From Phalacrocorax aristotelis (taxonomy: Eukaryota > Chordata > Aves > Suliformes > Phalacrocoracidae): a stretch of DNA of 64,000 bases. The stretch is from NCBI RefSeq assembly GCF_949628215.1, contig NC_134284.1:7801850-7865849 (forward strand), written 5' to 3'. Every line of letters begins with the position of its first letter. Position 1 is the stretch's first letter. The translations under genes and the position numbers were made by a program. Shown piece after piece: positions 37,746 through 49,700 of the stretch. A model generated the notes under the pieces. The model worked only from the letters and a program-made list of their open reading frames with translations. It was not told where the DNA came from and ran no database searches.

Positions 37746-38215
37746 CAACTGCCATCCAAATATAGACACCAAATATACGGAAACTTCCACTGAACAGTTT
37801 ATAATTTAAGTATGACTAACTTTCCAGTTATACATGGCTATCAGCTGGAACACACATTCTTTGCCCACTTTGGCTTCAACAGGAATTTTGCCTCTGGCTT
37901 CAGCTGAAGGAAAGAATAGGTCCTGAACATTTGCAGTCTGTGATAAAATCCTTGGGCTTAATCTCTGCTTTGAAGTACACTGCCCAGTTTAAATTTAATC
38001 TCATTAGGATCAAAATTTCCTTTCCTTTCAAACAATCAAGTTTGGTTAGTGAAATATCCTTGATCAGAAATTACTTTCATTACCTGAAGGGTATTTATTG
38101 TTTTATTACTAAGATTTATTTACATTCATCTGCGTGTACATACAAATGAATACTGTGCCCTTATTGTTCTTCTTCGCATCCCACCACCAGAGCAGTCTGT
38201 AAATGCTGGCAGGGT

Positions 38216-38243
38216 CAGCTGAACGCTAGCCATCCCACGATAA
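38216..38243. repeat. Dispersed 28-base repeat, copy 1
   Basis: Matches 39693-39720 at 26 of 28 positions in direct orientation. The shared core is ctagccatccca. It is probably part of a larger diverged repeat that I do not recognise. Confidence 0.55.
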
Positions 38244-39692
38244 TGAAGAGAAATAACACTGCTTTGGCCAGTTCGTTTACTACAGCCAAAAGGAGCAGGT
38301 AGCATCGCTTCCTGGCTGCCAAGAAGCCTAACCTCTCCATGAGGGCACTCTCCTGGAAGCCAGGTGCTGTCGGTTTGAATATACCCTCAGCCTCAAGGTA
38401 TAACTGAGCCTACAGCTGAACTTCTGTTCAGTACCGGACCAGTTCCTAAGACACTGGCATGAGAATCCTTTCTCTCTCAAAAAAAAAAGCTGTTTTTGCT
38501 AGCAAACGCTAACTAAACTTTTCCAACCTCTGCTGAGGTCAGATATGGCCTCTACTGCTTAACAGCAATCAGAGTATGGTAGAATGTAAGCAAAGGGATA
38601 AGAACTATTTTTCTGCCCTGGTGTATGTGATCAGATTACAAATATGATAAACAATTCTCTGCCAAAGAATACAAGTTAGAGACAACAACGAGTCAAAAGA
38701 CTGAGCAAAGACTGGCAAAGTTGAGGAAAATAATATGATTTAGATGGAAGAAAAATTACTTACATACTAACTTAGCACTACTTTTAGACTTTTGTTAAGT
38801 TTCAAATCAAACAAACCATACCATTAAAATAGTCGGTTTTAATCAAAACCAAATTCACAATTACATAATTTCCAGAATTCTCTGACACTTACTCTCAGGT
38901 ATTTTAATAATATAGTACTTGATCAGAAAAGGAAGGCAGGAAGACAACAGCTTTCTCCCATCTGAATATTCTAAATGAGGTGAGCTACAAAACTGTGTCT
39001 TGTTTTGTAGTGAGGACTAGGGGCCAGTTTAGAAACAAAACAGAACCAGCTGGCACAGCATGCTGGTGGCAAATACATCAAAGACTTTACTCCCCAATGG
39101 TCTGATCTGCTCAAATCTGAACAGAGACTAGACTAACACACACAATTAAGAGAAAGTGACCATGATCTGTTGCCTCGCTAAGTGCTAATATCTGCCAAAA
39201 AAAATTTTCTGACAGAATGTAATGCAAAAGCACCACGGAAACTGTCAGATATTAGCTCACTCAGATTGGGGAAAATATTTCCAGCCTCTCAGAAATTCTT
39301 CTGTATGGCAACTGGTAGCTAAATCATCTTAGCAGAAAACTACACTTAATAAGACTGGTAGAATCAGTCACCTGGGTTAAAGGCAAGAGAGTCAAAGCAC
39401 TAAGTCAGGAAGCTGAAATACACCTCCTGTTTTGTGAACAACTACCCTAGTAACCAAGTGGTATTGAAAAGCCTTTTAAAAGATTTGCTGTCATTAAAAT
39501 GCAACGGTATTTTTAAGCAACACAGAAGAACTCCAGGCAAGGCAATACAGAGGAGCCCTCTGGCTACTGACCAGACCACGAAAAGCACCAGGCACATCAA
39601 ATGGAGCCATGACACAGGCTTCAACATACTGCTACTGCGCAGAGAGTGTCGGCAGGACTTTGCAGCAGCTTCTGCTTTTAAGCTTGTGCCAC

Positions 39693-39720
39693 CAGCTGAA
39701 CTCTAGCCATCCCAGGATAA
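39693..39720. repeat. Dispersed 28-base repeat, copy 2
   Basis: Partner of 38216-38243. It lies at the left edge of the GC-richer intergenic block. Confidence 0.55.
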
Positions 39721-42700
39721 CAAAATCCACCTGTGCAAGGAGCAGCAACAAGGGCCCCGCACCCTCCTCAGTGCCTCCCTGCCCGCTGCACACAGGGTGC
39801 TTTCCCAAAGGAGCTGAGGGGTTTAGGGTTTTTTTGCTCCCAGCTGTTGCTGAGGTTTCAGGAAAGGAAGACACTACTTCTGCATGAAGCAGGAGGTCTT
39901 TATTCACACCGAATTATAAGTTTGACAAGAGCTTAGATGCAAAATACCCCTAATCAAATGAGAAACTTTTTCCTCAGAAGAGCTTTTTATTTGGAAAGAA
40001 AAAACCCTACATATTAATTAAAAAACAACTCAAGAAATCCACCCATATCGAAGTATGAAAGAGCAACTGGAAAGGAAAGACACCTGAAACAAGAGGAAAA
40101 AACCTGCTTACAAAAACCAGCCAGGCCAGTCACCAGAAAGTCAGCAATAGCATACAGACCCTTAGGCCAAGCCTCCTTTCACGAGGGCACATGTCTCCTT
40201 GGCCAGCCGCTGTTCATGAGCAAAAACCTGGTGGCCCTCAGGCTCCGTCTGGGGAGTGCCCAGATGCAATCGGTTGCTTCACCCACCCAACCTCCAGACT
40301 TACCGGGAGCACCCCAGGCTGGCAGCCAAAGAAGTGACAGCTCCCAACCATCACACGCACGTCAAGCTGCAGGTGGAGGCAAGGGAGAAGCCTCAGGGAA
40401 CACCTCAGGGGTATTTGACCAGTAGTGGACAAGGTGAGCTCTGCCCCCATGCCAACACCAAAATGGCAGCAGGCAGGCAGGCAGGGAAACGCCTCTCCCA
40501 CCCTGCCTACTCACAAGCTTGATGCTGGACTCCTGCGGCCCCACTCTATCCCCAGTCCACAATCAGCCTCCTCCAGGTGGCATGGCCAGGGGATCCTCAC
40601 CAGCCCTGCCCCACCCACCACAGGTGGGCCACAAGCCTCTCTGCACCAAGCTTATAAGTCATCCTCTCAGCTCAGAAATTCAAATGGACATATATTTCTG
40701 TAGATCACACATGGATTCACGACCTAACATTTATACGAGCTACTTTTTCCTCCTACAGGTTTCTCAAGGCCTCCGGAGCTTTTGAGAAAAGCCGAGAGTT
40801 GAGCAACAGAAGCAGATGGGAGAAAGAAGTTAGCAAGTCAGCTAACACTGATGAATGCTTAAGACTGAACAGAATTAAAAATCTTTATAATACTATTAAA
40901 AATGTTCAGCTGCAAAAAGCTCCTCTGCAAGTTATGTTGAAAACTGTTTAAAAACAATTGGTCGCCTAACCCATCTTATTTTTTGTCAGAAAGTAACCTG
41001 ATGATAGAGCTGCAAAACATCCTCTTACGGTGGTATTCTTCCTTAAGGTTAAAGGGTGTCCAATACATCCAAGTCAAAGACATCCCAAAAGCAAATACTC
41101 CTTGATCACCAAGTGAAATATTTACTCTAAGATGTCCAGTAGTCTCTGAAGTAGAATAGACTCTTTCACCTTAAGAGGTTCTAAATCTCACCCTGTATCT
41201 TTTGTGATAGACATGAACAATTTTACAAGCCACATAATAATTAAGTTAACGTTATCTTTATTTGAAAGATCAGCACTTTTCAAAGGATTAACACCATTTG
41301 GAAAGAATAGGGCAGGGCAATACCAATACTTCTGGACTTTGCTAAAACAGATACAGCTCCCAGTGTTTAAAGAGACAGCCTTTAACCCACACAGCTAGTA
41401 CAAGATCACTATTAAATTCCTACCTGCAGTCTCAGTTTTACAAATATATGTATAAATTCACAGCAATGGTCCTTTATTTTAGAAAGTTTTAAATTCTGTG
41501 ATAAATCCATTAATTTGAATCAATTTAAAGTGAGAGCATCAAAAGCCTCAAGAGCACTGGTAAGATTTTAACAGAACACTATAGGTTATTCTCCATGTAA
41601 CTGAAGACAACCGTGTATGTTGTTTGGATATGACAATATTAAACAGTTAAAGTTGCTACTTGCTATGTGCTAGAGGTCAGTAGCTAACAATATCAATAGC
41701 TTAGGGTTCCAATGAGAACAAAGTAGAGATACATGCTTGTACCAATCAGTTCTTCTTGCTCCTCCATTTAAGAAAGCATGCTAGAGATTTAGTGTTACTC
41801 TGACAATGTTATGTTAAAGCACCATATACAATCAAAGCAAGAATTCTTCTACTGCCAGATTAAATGCCCTGGCACTGCTCCTAGACACTGCCGGCGCACT
41901 AGGATGGCTATGGGTTGGCCAACAGTTTGCCTCCCCAGTTATTTTGCTTCAGAAAAACTAGACCAAACTACCTGGAACACTAGACATGACCTTCCAGGAA
42001 GAAATATTATCAGTACCAAATTAAAGATGTATGAAAAATAGTAATTCAAGTAGCAACTTTACCTGTTTAATATCATGATATGCAAACATCATACACTGAT
42101 GTCTTCAGTTACATATATGTAACTACAGTTAGAGAGTATCTATATTAGATTTCCTAGTAAGGCTCCAGATCAGGGAAAAACAGGCCTCACTGACAGCTGT
42201 TCAGTTTGATGTGCATCTAAAGAAAGCAAACCGTATCTATTGTTGAAGTACACATCAACAACTTTCAGTTTACTGTCTTCAGCAGAGGCTTTTACAGGTC
42301 TGAAGTCAGAGGTTCTGTGATTCTTCAAGAGAGCCTTATGACCTCAGCTACCTCATGTTACCTCCTTTTCGTTACCGGGTATCTCACCAGAGTTAACTTC
42401 CTTAAGCTCTGTAAATACTCAAAAATATAGGTATTTTGTTGCACACTTTCAGAAAGTCTAGATGACTTCTATTGTAGGGGCCATTAAGATATCCAGGTAA
42501 GAGGGAGGAGTAAAAAGAAAGCATATTGTTTGCCATTATCAAGTCAGTCAAAATTTGGTTCTATGTTAAAATTAGAAAACATAGCAACGTATTTTCATGA
42601 CTTTTATGATGTTTTGTAGCTTGAACTACTCCCTTTTTAAAAAAAGTCTATTGATATAAGCCATTTAGATTGCATAGGACTCAAGGATGGGTATTCTTCA

Positions 42701-45234
42701 ACTAGCAACAGAGCAAGTATTAAATATGGAACTTAAACCTTCATTCATGCTTACCTCAGACGTAGTATTTAAAAACAATTCCGGAGCCTTCTGGTTTTGG
42801 TTTTTTTTCTTTTAAAAAAGTTCTTAGGAAAAGAATATAAAAATATATATACACACACATGCTGTAGTGAAACCAAGCACAACTAAAAGGTAAAGTCAGT
42901 CGTATTTTCATGCCATGTACCTTAACTGGGAGGAAAAAAAAAAGTTACACATTTTCCCAGCAGGATTTATGTAGACCACCTCATCTGTGTGTTTATCTGC
43001 AAAAGTAGCAGCTGCTCAGCTGGGATGCATTTGAGACCTTTTATGTGATATGGTAGCTAGAAGGAAGAGCAGTCAGCACTGTGTGACCAAGGAGCTTTCG
43101 ACTGATTTGAGATGGGAAGTGCTAGAGAAGCACATAATAGTAAGAGTATGCCAGGACAGAGAATGCTATCAGTTTTAAAATAAATCAATTAACATAGAAG
43201 AGAAATGGACAGCCTCTGATAACATATCCTCAAGCTCATGGAGTTTTCCCACTAGGAAAATCTACCAATTATCTCCTGGCAAATAAATTCTTCCTTAGGA
43301 TTTCTAAATTAGGGAAGGTTCTTGATCAGGGCTTGTTACACCCTCTTTCAGATGTATTTGATATTTATGGAGACAAGTCACCACTCATCTGCTTACAACA
43401 GTTCCTACAATAAAAAGCAAGAGGGGGGTCTAAGTCTGTTAGACCAATAAGACCCTAAATCCTAAATGTATTATTAAACACAATTACCTATCTTGCCATA
43501 TTCAGGTTCTGAATACAAGTCCGTTGGGTCTTTCTTACAAGAGAGAAGTAAATCAGTCATTTTGTAAGTTGAGGCGTTTTTACTAAATGAAAACATTTAT
43601 TTCAGCACTATCATTTTTTCCCGATCACCAGTACTACAGCTCTTCTGTTCTAAAAAACAAACAAAAAAAGAGGTTTTAGCATGCTATACCCCACAGTAAA
43701 TAAACTAAGTCTGTATTAGAGATTATTGTCAATATTCAATAAATGAAGCCTCACTACAGTATCTGATCCACTATGCATTAGTTAACTAAGATGACAGTTA
43801 AGATTCAATTAAGGAAAATAAGCAAATATTTTTGGGTTTACCATTTCAATTTTAATACAATTCAAAAAAGGTAAATGTTATGCATGGCAATGTTTATTAA
43901 ACAATCACATTTCATTTAAGCATTAAAATGCAGCAGCCTGGAAAAGCTGCCAGAAACAATGTTGGCTTCAGAAAAGGCGATTATGAAATTACTTCCAATA
44001 AAATTCAAATACTCTCTTGTCTGTTGATTAGTTGAATGCTTTAGACTGGAAGGAACAAAAAGTGCAAATCAGCTGAATGTTACTTTCAAAAGTAAAGTCT
44101 TAGTGTCCTACAAGCAGTTACTGAAAGGCCTCACCTCAATCTTCATGATAAAGGACAAAATTCTCCAATTTCTATACAATAATTTACTTTAACATTTCAA
44201 ACAACGTGACATTATTACTAAAACAAAATTACTTTCAGAATATAACTGCGGTATTCTGCCTACCATGAGCACCGTTTTTTCCCTTTTTTTTTTTTAAATC
44301 TAATTTGTTTGACATGAGATGGCATGAGATACATTCTCACTGCAAAACTGGAAACTTACATGGAACAATGCAGTTACAACCAATTATAGGAACATGTTCC
44401 AGCTTAAGGTAAATTATACCTAAACACTGAATTTTCACATGAAAATTCAAGATTCATACTGTGGTATTCTGTTTCTGCTGATACACTTTCAGGAAAGTGA
44501 CTCACCACAGAGCAGCTAAATGTCGACTTGCATCTTAGCCTTTTGCAAAAAGATTGCCCTTTAGTGCATCGTCTTTATTGGAGGACTTGTAAAGAAATGG
44601 ACAAAGGTTAACAGGTAACATCAGACATATGGGCAAATCTTAAGCAATTTTTTTTTTTATTCAACACAATGATTCAGTGGCAGTTTGAAATAAAAACAGT
44701 ATCTTTCTGGCTCCAAAATCATTTGAGAATCACTTCATATACAGACGTAGTGAAGAACAGTGATTACCATCTTATAAAGGCTCTGAGAACAATACTAGCA
44801 ATTTTCAACTTGTTCTTGTAAAAATTTTTTAAAATATTGTGGAAACATGTTCTTATATGTGGGTACTGCTGCTTGAAATGGAACAGTTGGTTGACATCCA
44901 GACAGTTATTACAATTTTCCAAAAGCAAAGCAGTTTATAAGCATAATAAACAAATGGTCATTTTGCTAAGATTTAGACCTAATTTAGTAATTTATAGAAT
45001 GACACTTTCAAACTGTGCAACACAAAATAATGTAGCCAACAGTAACATACAGGTACACCATTTAATATTTATTATATGCATTTTATATACATTATTTTTC
45101 AACAGCTGTACTTTTGCTATGTGGTACAATCTTAAAAATTTGCTGATTCATAGTTTGTAAAACAGAAACCTTACAAAACTCATCAAAACTCGCAAACTGA
45201 TCAGAAAAGTTTTGTGGAAGACTAGAAAAAATAC

Positions 45235-46574
45235 TTTATTGTATTAATCATGCATTACACAAACAAAATCTTTAGTTACACCATAAACTGAAGCACATCT
45301 GAAAATAAAATAAAAGCAGGGAATAACTAGTCAAAACACAGCAGATTTATGAATCTTGAACCAACTACTTTTGTATTCTATTTGAAACGCAAATAAAAAT
45401 ATTTTTCACTCCAAAAGTTCTGAAACAAGGTTGTTTTTTGGAATCAACTCCACTCCAGGTACTTAACCAGAGGAAAAAGAAATTCTTGGTTTGCAACTTT
45501 AGAATTATCAAATGTCCCATTTTCTCACCTATTTTAGACTGTTCAAAGAGTGCCATAAGAGATATACAGGGCCCTTTAACACACTACATAAAAGGATATA
45601 AAGACCAACAAAAAGTGAAATAAATAACAATAGGCCATTAGCAAGATGGGTAATCCTTGATAAATAAACTCGTAAATACAGTAAGATGTACAAAATATCA
45701 CATAGTGATAGGATGCCAAGATTAAATTTTTTTTTTTAAAGAGTTCATTTGGGGGTGTTAAACCCTCTGTGTTTCATTTGAACACATTTTACAGTCCTTT
45801 ATTTATGAAGACAGTTATGCGATGATGATGAATTAGCATCCTTATGCAAGGACTTAGCTGAGCTGTATTAGGCAAAAGAAGGGAAGAGTGTGGTTACACG
45901 GCAGCGGGTCAGTGAGATCTCTGTGTTTTAGGGTTCTATAATGCAGGAAAACATTATCAATACAATCTTGAGCACTGTTGTGACAGGCTAAATATATAAA
46001 AAGACTTATAAAAACTAGAATTTTATCCAAACATTTTGTGCAACTAATGCTAAAATATTTTAAGTTAAATTTCCTTTTCTTTAAAGCAAAATAAAAGTTT
46101 AAAAGGGGAATCTGTGGCATTCAACTGATAAACAGAAGATTATTAAGAGATGAAAAGAAAGCTACTCTTGGAGCTCACTTCCCCCCACAAGAGCACCACA
46201 TTCCTAACCCTAAGGCAGCACACAGAGTCCAAAATAAAAGTCTCTTGTAAGATCAGACTCCACGTTTGCTTAAAGACACCTAAAGAACAGACATACGCTC
46301 AGATCATATCCAGTCAAGGCTACAAATACTGGTTTTCTTTTTTTGTGTTTCTCCCCACCCCCCAAATACAGTAATTACAGTTAAATGAATGAGCCTGACA
46401 TTGTTCAAGATGTGGTGACCTTTCACCAACTTACACCTGCCCCACATAAGAGCCTTCACCCAGGCAGATCAGATGTAGTGTCTTATTGGTAACCTTATCA
46501 TTGATGGCAGTGACGCATTCCCTCTTTTTTGTCCAAACAGACCTGCCGTTACGATGCAAGTTTGTTCTGCTATG
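45235..46574 (-). terminator. STRN3: STRN3 3' UTR with candidate polyadenylation signals
   Basis: AT-rich sequence after the stop has no further frame. Polyadenylation hexamers on the - strand (tttatt on +) lie at 45803-45798 and 45240-45235; further ones occur at 44661-44656 and 44579-44574. The 45240-45235 signal (caataaag followed by T-rich sequence) looks best, giving a 3' UTR of about 1.35 kb. The end point is inferred. Confidence 0.45.
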
Positions 46575-46744
46575 TCACACAAATACTTTGGCAAGGGCAT
46601 CAGCTCCTGCACTGGCAATGTATGCTTTTGATGGATGAAATGCTACATCATAAATTGACTCATCCAGCTTTTTCCTATGAGCTGTTATTTCTTGCACACA
46701 TGTTTTGCTGTCCAAATTCCATAACCTAATGGAACAATCATGGC
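46575..46744 (-). CDS. STRN3: STRN3 last coding exon i, end of propeller and stop
   Basis: 170 bases: completes Ser, then 55 codons (HDCSIRLWNLDSKTCVQEIT ... SAGADALAKVFV) and stop TGA at 46577-46575. Acceptor ctaaacag. The C-terminus ADALAKVFV is the invariant striatin-family ending. Confidence 0.97.
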
Positions 46745-49700
46745 CTGTTTAGGAAAAAAAAGAAGAAAAGACAATAGACAAAGTTAGGTTTGTCAGAGTC
46801 TTCAGTGCATCACCAATGCAAAATTTATAGAGCATACAAGAATATGAAAAAACTCTTACTTCCAGACATTAAATAGATTCCATTAGGATCTACAGCTAGA
46901 CTTGTGACAGCATCCAAGTGAGCAACCATAGAATGGATCATTTTACCTAAAAGCAAAATAAACAGTGAATTTCCTGTGAAGTATTGTTTCTTTTAAAAAC
47001 AACAATCCCATTAAATGCAATATAGAATAACATGCTTATTTAGATTCCAATAATATCAAAATGATACAATTGTATTAGAAATTATTAAGTTTCAACTGCA
47101 GAGTCTTACATATGCATATGGGTAAATGACACACAACCCCCAAAAAGGCATTCTCATTATAAGCACTCTTTATCCACCTGACATCAGTGACAAAGACGAC
47201 CAATCCTAAAACGATTGGGTGAGAACCTCAATTCTGAGTCCCTTAAATGTCCTCATACCTGCCCCAGTAGGACAAAGTGTTGATGAAGCTTTTTAAAGAG
47301 ACTTACTGAGTCATACCAAAGGTCCACCTAACTCTGTCATTGCTAGGACAGAGGCTATCGGTGATAAACCGGGGAACAAAATAAAACCAAAGCAGCTATA
47401 CGGGATACTTGCCCAGAATACTCTCCAGCTTCTAATAATTAACTGTTCTGTTACGTCACAAACCGAGATACTATCTATCTCTGCATTCAACTACTCTTAA
47501 TGGGTTTCTTTTCAGTGAGTGTGGCGTGGCCTCCACTCCTGGGCTCTTAATAACATCTTTTAGCATCTCAAAACACTTTTTGGAAGGAGTTCCAAAACGT
47601 TTAACTGGACGTTATAAGAACCACCACCTCTTTCTATTTTAACCTGTCATCTGTTGGGTGTTATCAACTGAACCTTAGTTTATGTATTGGCAAAGAGAGC
47701 AAAAAAATTCCTGTAAGACCATGACTAACATGAGGAAGGTTGCCCACTTGCCTGTATTCCTGAAGAACCTCAGCCTATTTAGTTTCTAAGATTCTTCCTG
47801 AAGAAGCTAAAAGGTACTGAAAGTCTCTGATCATCTTTTTAACCATTCTCTGAAACATTTTAATTTGGCTATAACCCTTTTGAGACAAGGGAGACTGGAG
47901 TAACACAAAGTACATATGGGATACATCAAGAATTCATACAAAAGTACTAACGATGATTCTTTCTGTTTATTCCTTTCCTTCCTCCTAACATTCATTTTGC
48001 TGTTCTGACAGCTAAGTGCCAAACCGACATTTTCATCCAACCTCTTTTTATAACTCTGAGATTTTACCTTGAGTAAGAACAGTCCCCCCAGTGATTATTA
48101 TTTCATATTATAAAGTTTGTTTGTCCTTACATGCATCATTTCACATTTATCCACATGGAATTTAATTTGCCTGCTCTTAAGTTTATGAAGATCTTCCGTT
48201 CTTCGTCAGCCTTCATCTTTAACATCCTGAATTAATGAATGTCAGTAAACTGTCAACATACCCTCCCCTGTCCAGATGATTCCTATTATGTTGAACTATT
48301 GCTGATCCCTCCAGGACTTGGTATTTTTTTTATTTTACAGAATGACCATTTAATTCTACCTTCTGCTTTCTGTCCTTGACCCAATTATTTGTTCATGCAT
48401 AAATTTTTTTGCCTTATTCTACATCTTTGTTTCTTTAAAGTAAAATATTTTCATTTCAGGACAATCATTGCAACTCATTTAATGAGCACAATTCAAACAC
48501 ATTCATTCATGGCAGCTGAGAAGGGGGGGGGGGGGAACCCCAACCTCTTGCTTCTTGCTTTTAAAAACAAAAACCCCCTCAAGAACACCCCACCCAAACC
48601 AAAACAAACACATTTATAACATGGGTTCTGCACATGTGCTTACTTTTCCTTCCAACTTTGGCAGGATAACATGCAGGAAGTGACTGATAATTTGACAAAT
48701 GGGAAAAACTTATGTTCATTCTGACAGTTATTCCAACCTTTTTGTCACAACAAACTGTGCAGTTCTTTCCCCTCTTTTCTCCAGATCCTTTTCTGTTTTA
48801 TGAACTTAATCAGCAACTTAAGATACACAGGATTCCATTACTACAATGACTTTAGGGTTATTTCTTGCCCTAGTAGGTACTAAGCAATGTTCTTTGCTAC
48901 TGAGAGTTGAAAACATAACTGATACATGCTTAGAGTTAAAAGCATGGAAATTATGAACCCAGGAAGAAAATGGTAGGCATATTATATAAATTATCAAAGC
49001 ACTAACTTAGGAGGACCTTCTTGTCCCTCACAACTATCTCTGCCTGTTTTGAGAAAGTATTTTGTGACTGCTGAAGTCACAGTTACAATGGGTATTGTAG
49101 AATTTCAGTACCTTTTCAGTGTACTGAAGAGGTTTGTGAAGAGAAGTGTACTGAAGTGAAGAGGTTTAATCTTAAAAACACCAAAAGTTGTCTTGTATGA
49201 AACTGTATCACAAGCAAGTTTTCTCCAAACGGCTTCTCCTTATGTCCATCCAGATTTACTTTACACATATTCATACATAAAAGTTAAGTTCTCTTTATCC
49301 TTACCCGTTTTGTTGTCAAAAAATTTGATGTGTCTATCTTCATGTGCTGTAATAGTTACAGGAAGTGTGGGATGACTTACTACCTTGTTAATATGATTAT
49401 TTGATTGTACACCTGAAAATAAAATTAAAAAATATTCACCTGCCTTAAAGGATTAAAGTTAAAAGGAGAATATTTTAGCATTACACTTTAGCTTACTATA
49501 TTAACTAATAATATATAACAACATTTTAGGCAGAGCATCAATGAATCTCCTAAGAAATAAATAGTTTCTTTTCTTGCTTTACAGGATGGGGCTAAGCCAG
49601 GTATACTCTAGCAAATGTACTATAAGGTTAAAGCTGTACAAGTGGTGTATATATATGAAAAATTCTTGAGTATGCTAGCAAGCAAACCAAGCAAGTACCG

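Larger units (their letters stand above)
34510..45230. other. Intergenic DNA between convergent COCH and STRN3
   Basis: No exon of a known gene is recognised. The region holds an LTR-like fragment (37688-37745), a dispersed 28-base repeat (38216-38243 and 39693-39720), a GC-richer block (39600-40700) and short microsatellites. Open frames reach 126 codons and show no family signal. The right end of this interval may still belong to the STRN3 3' UTR. Confidence 0.6.
46947..49304 (-). other. STRN3: STRN3 intron h-g side, with ancient CR1
   Basis: The 2358-base intron between exons g and h is largely filled by an old CR1 relic (47300-48450), a 13-base G run (48523-48535), an A/C-rich stretch (to about 48612) and a small tandem duplication (49119-49166). 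Confidence 0.75.
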
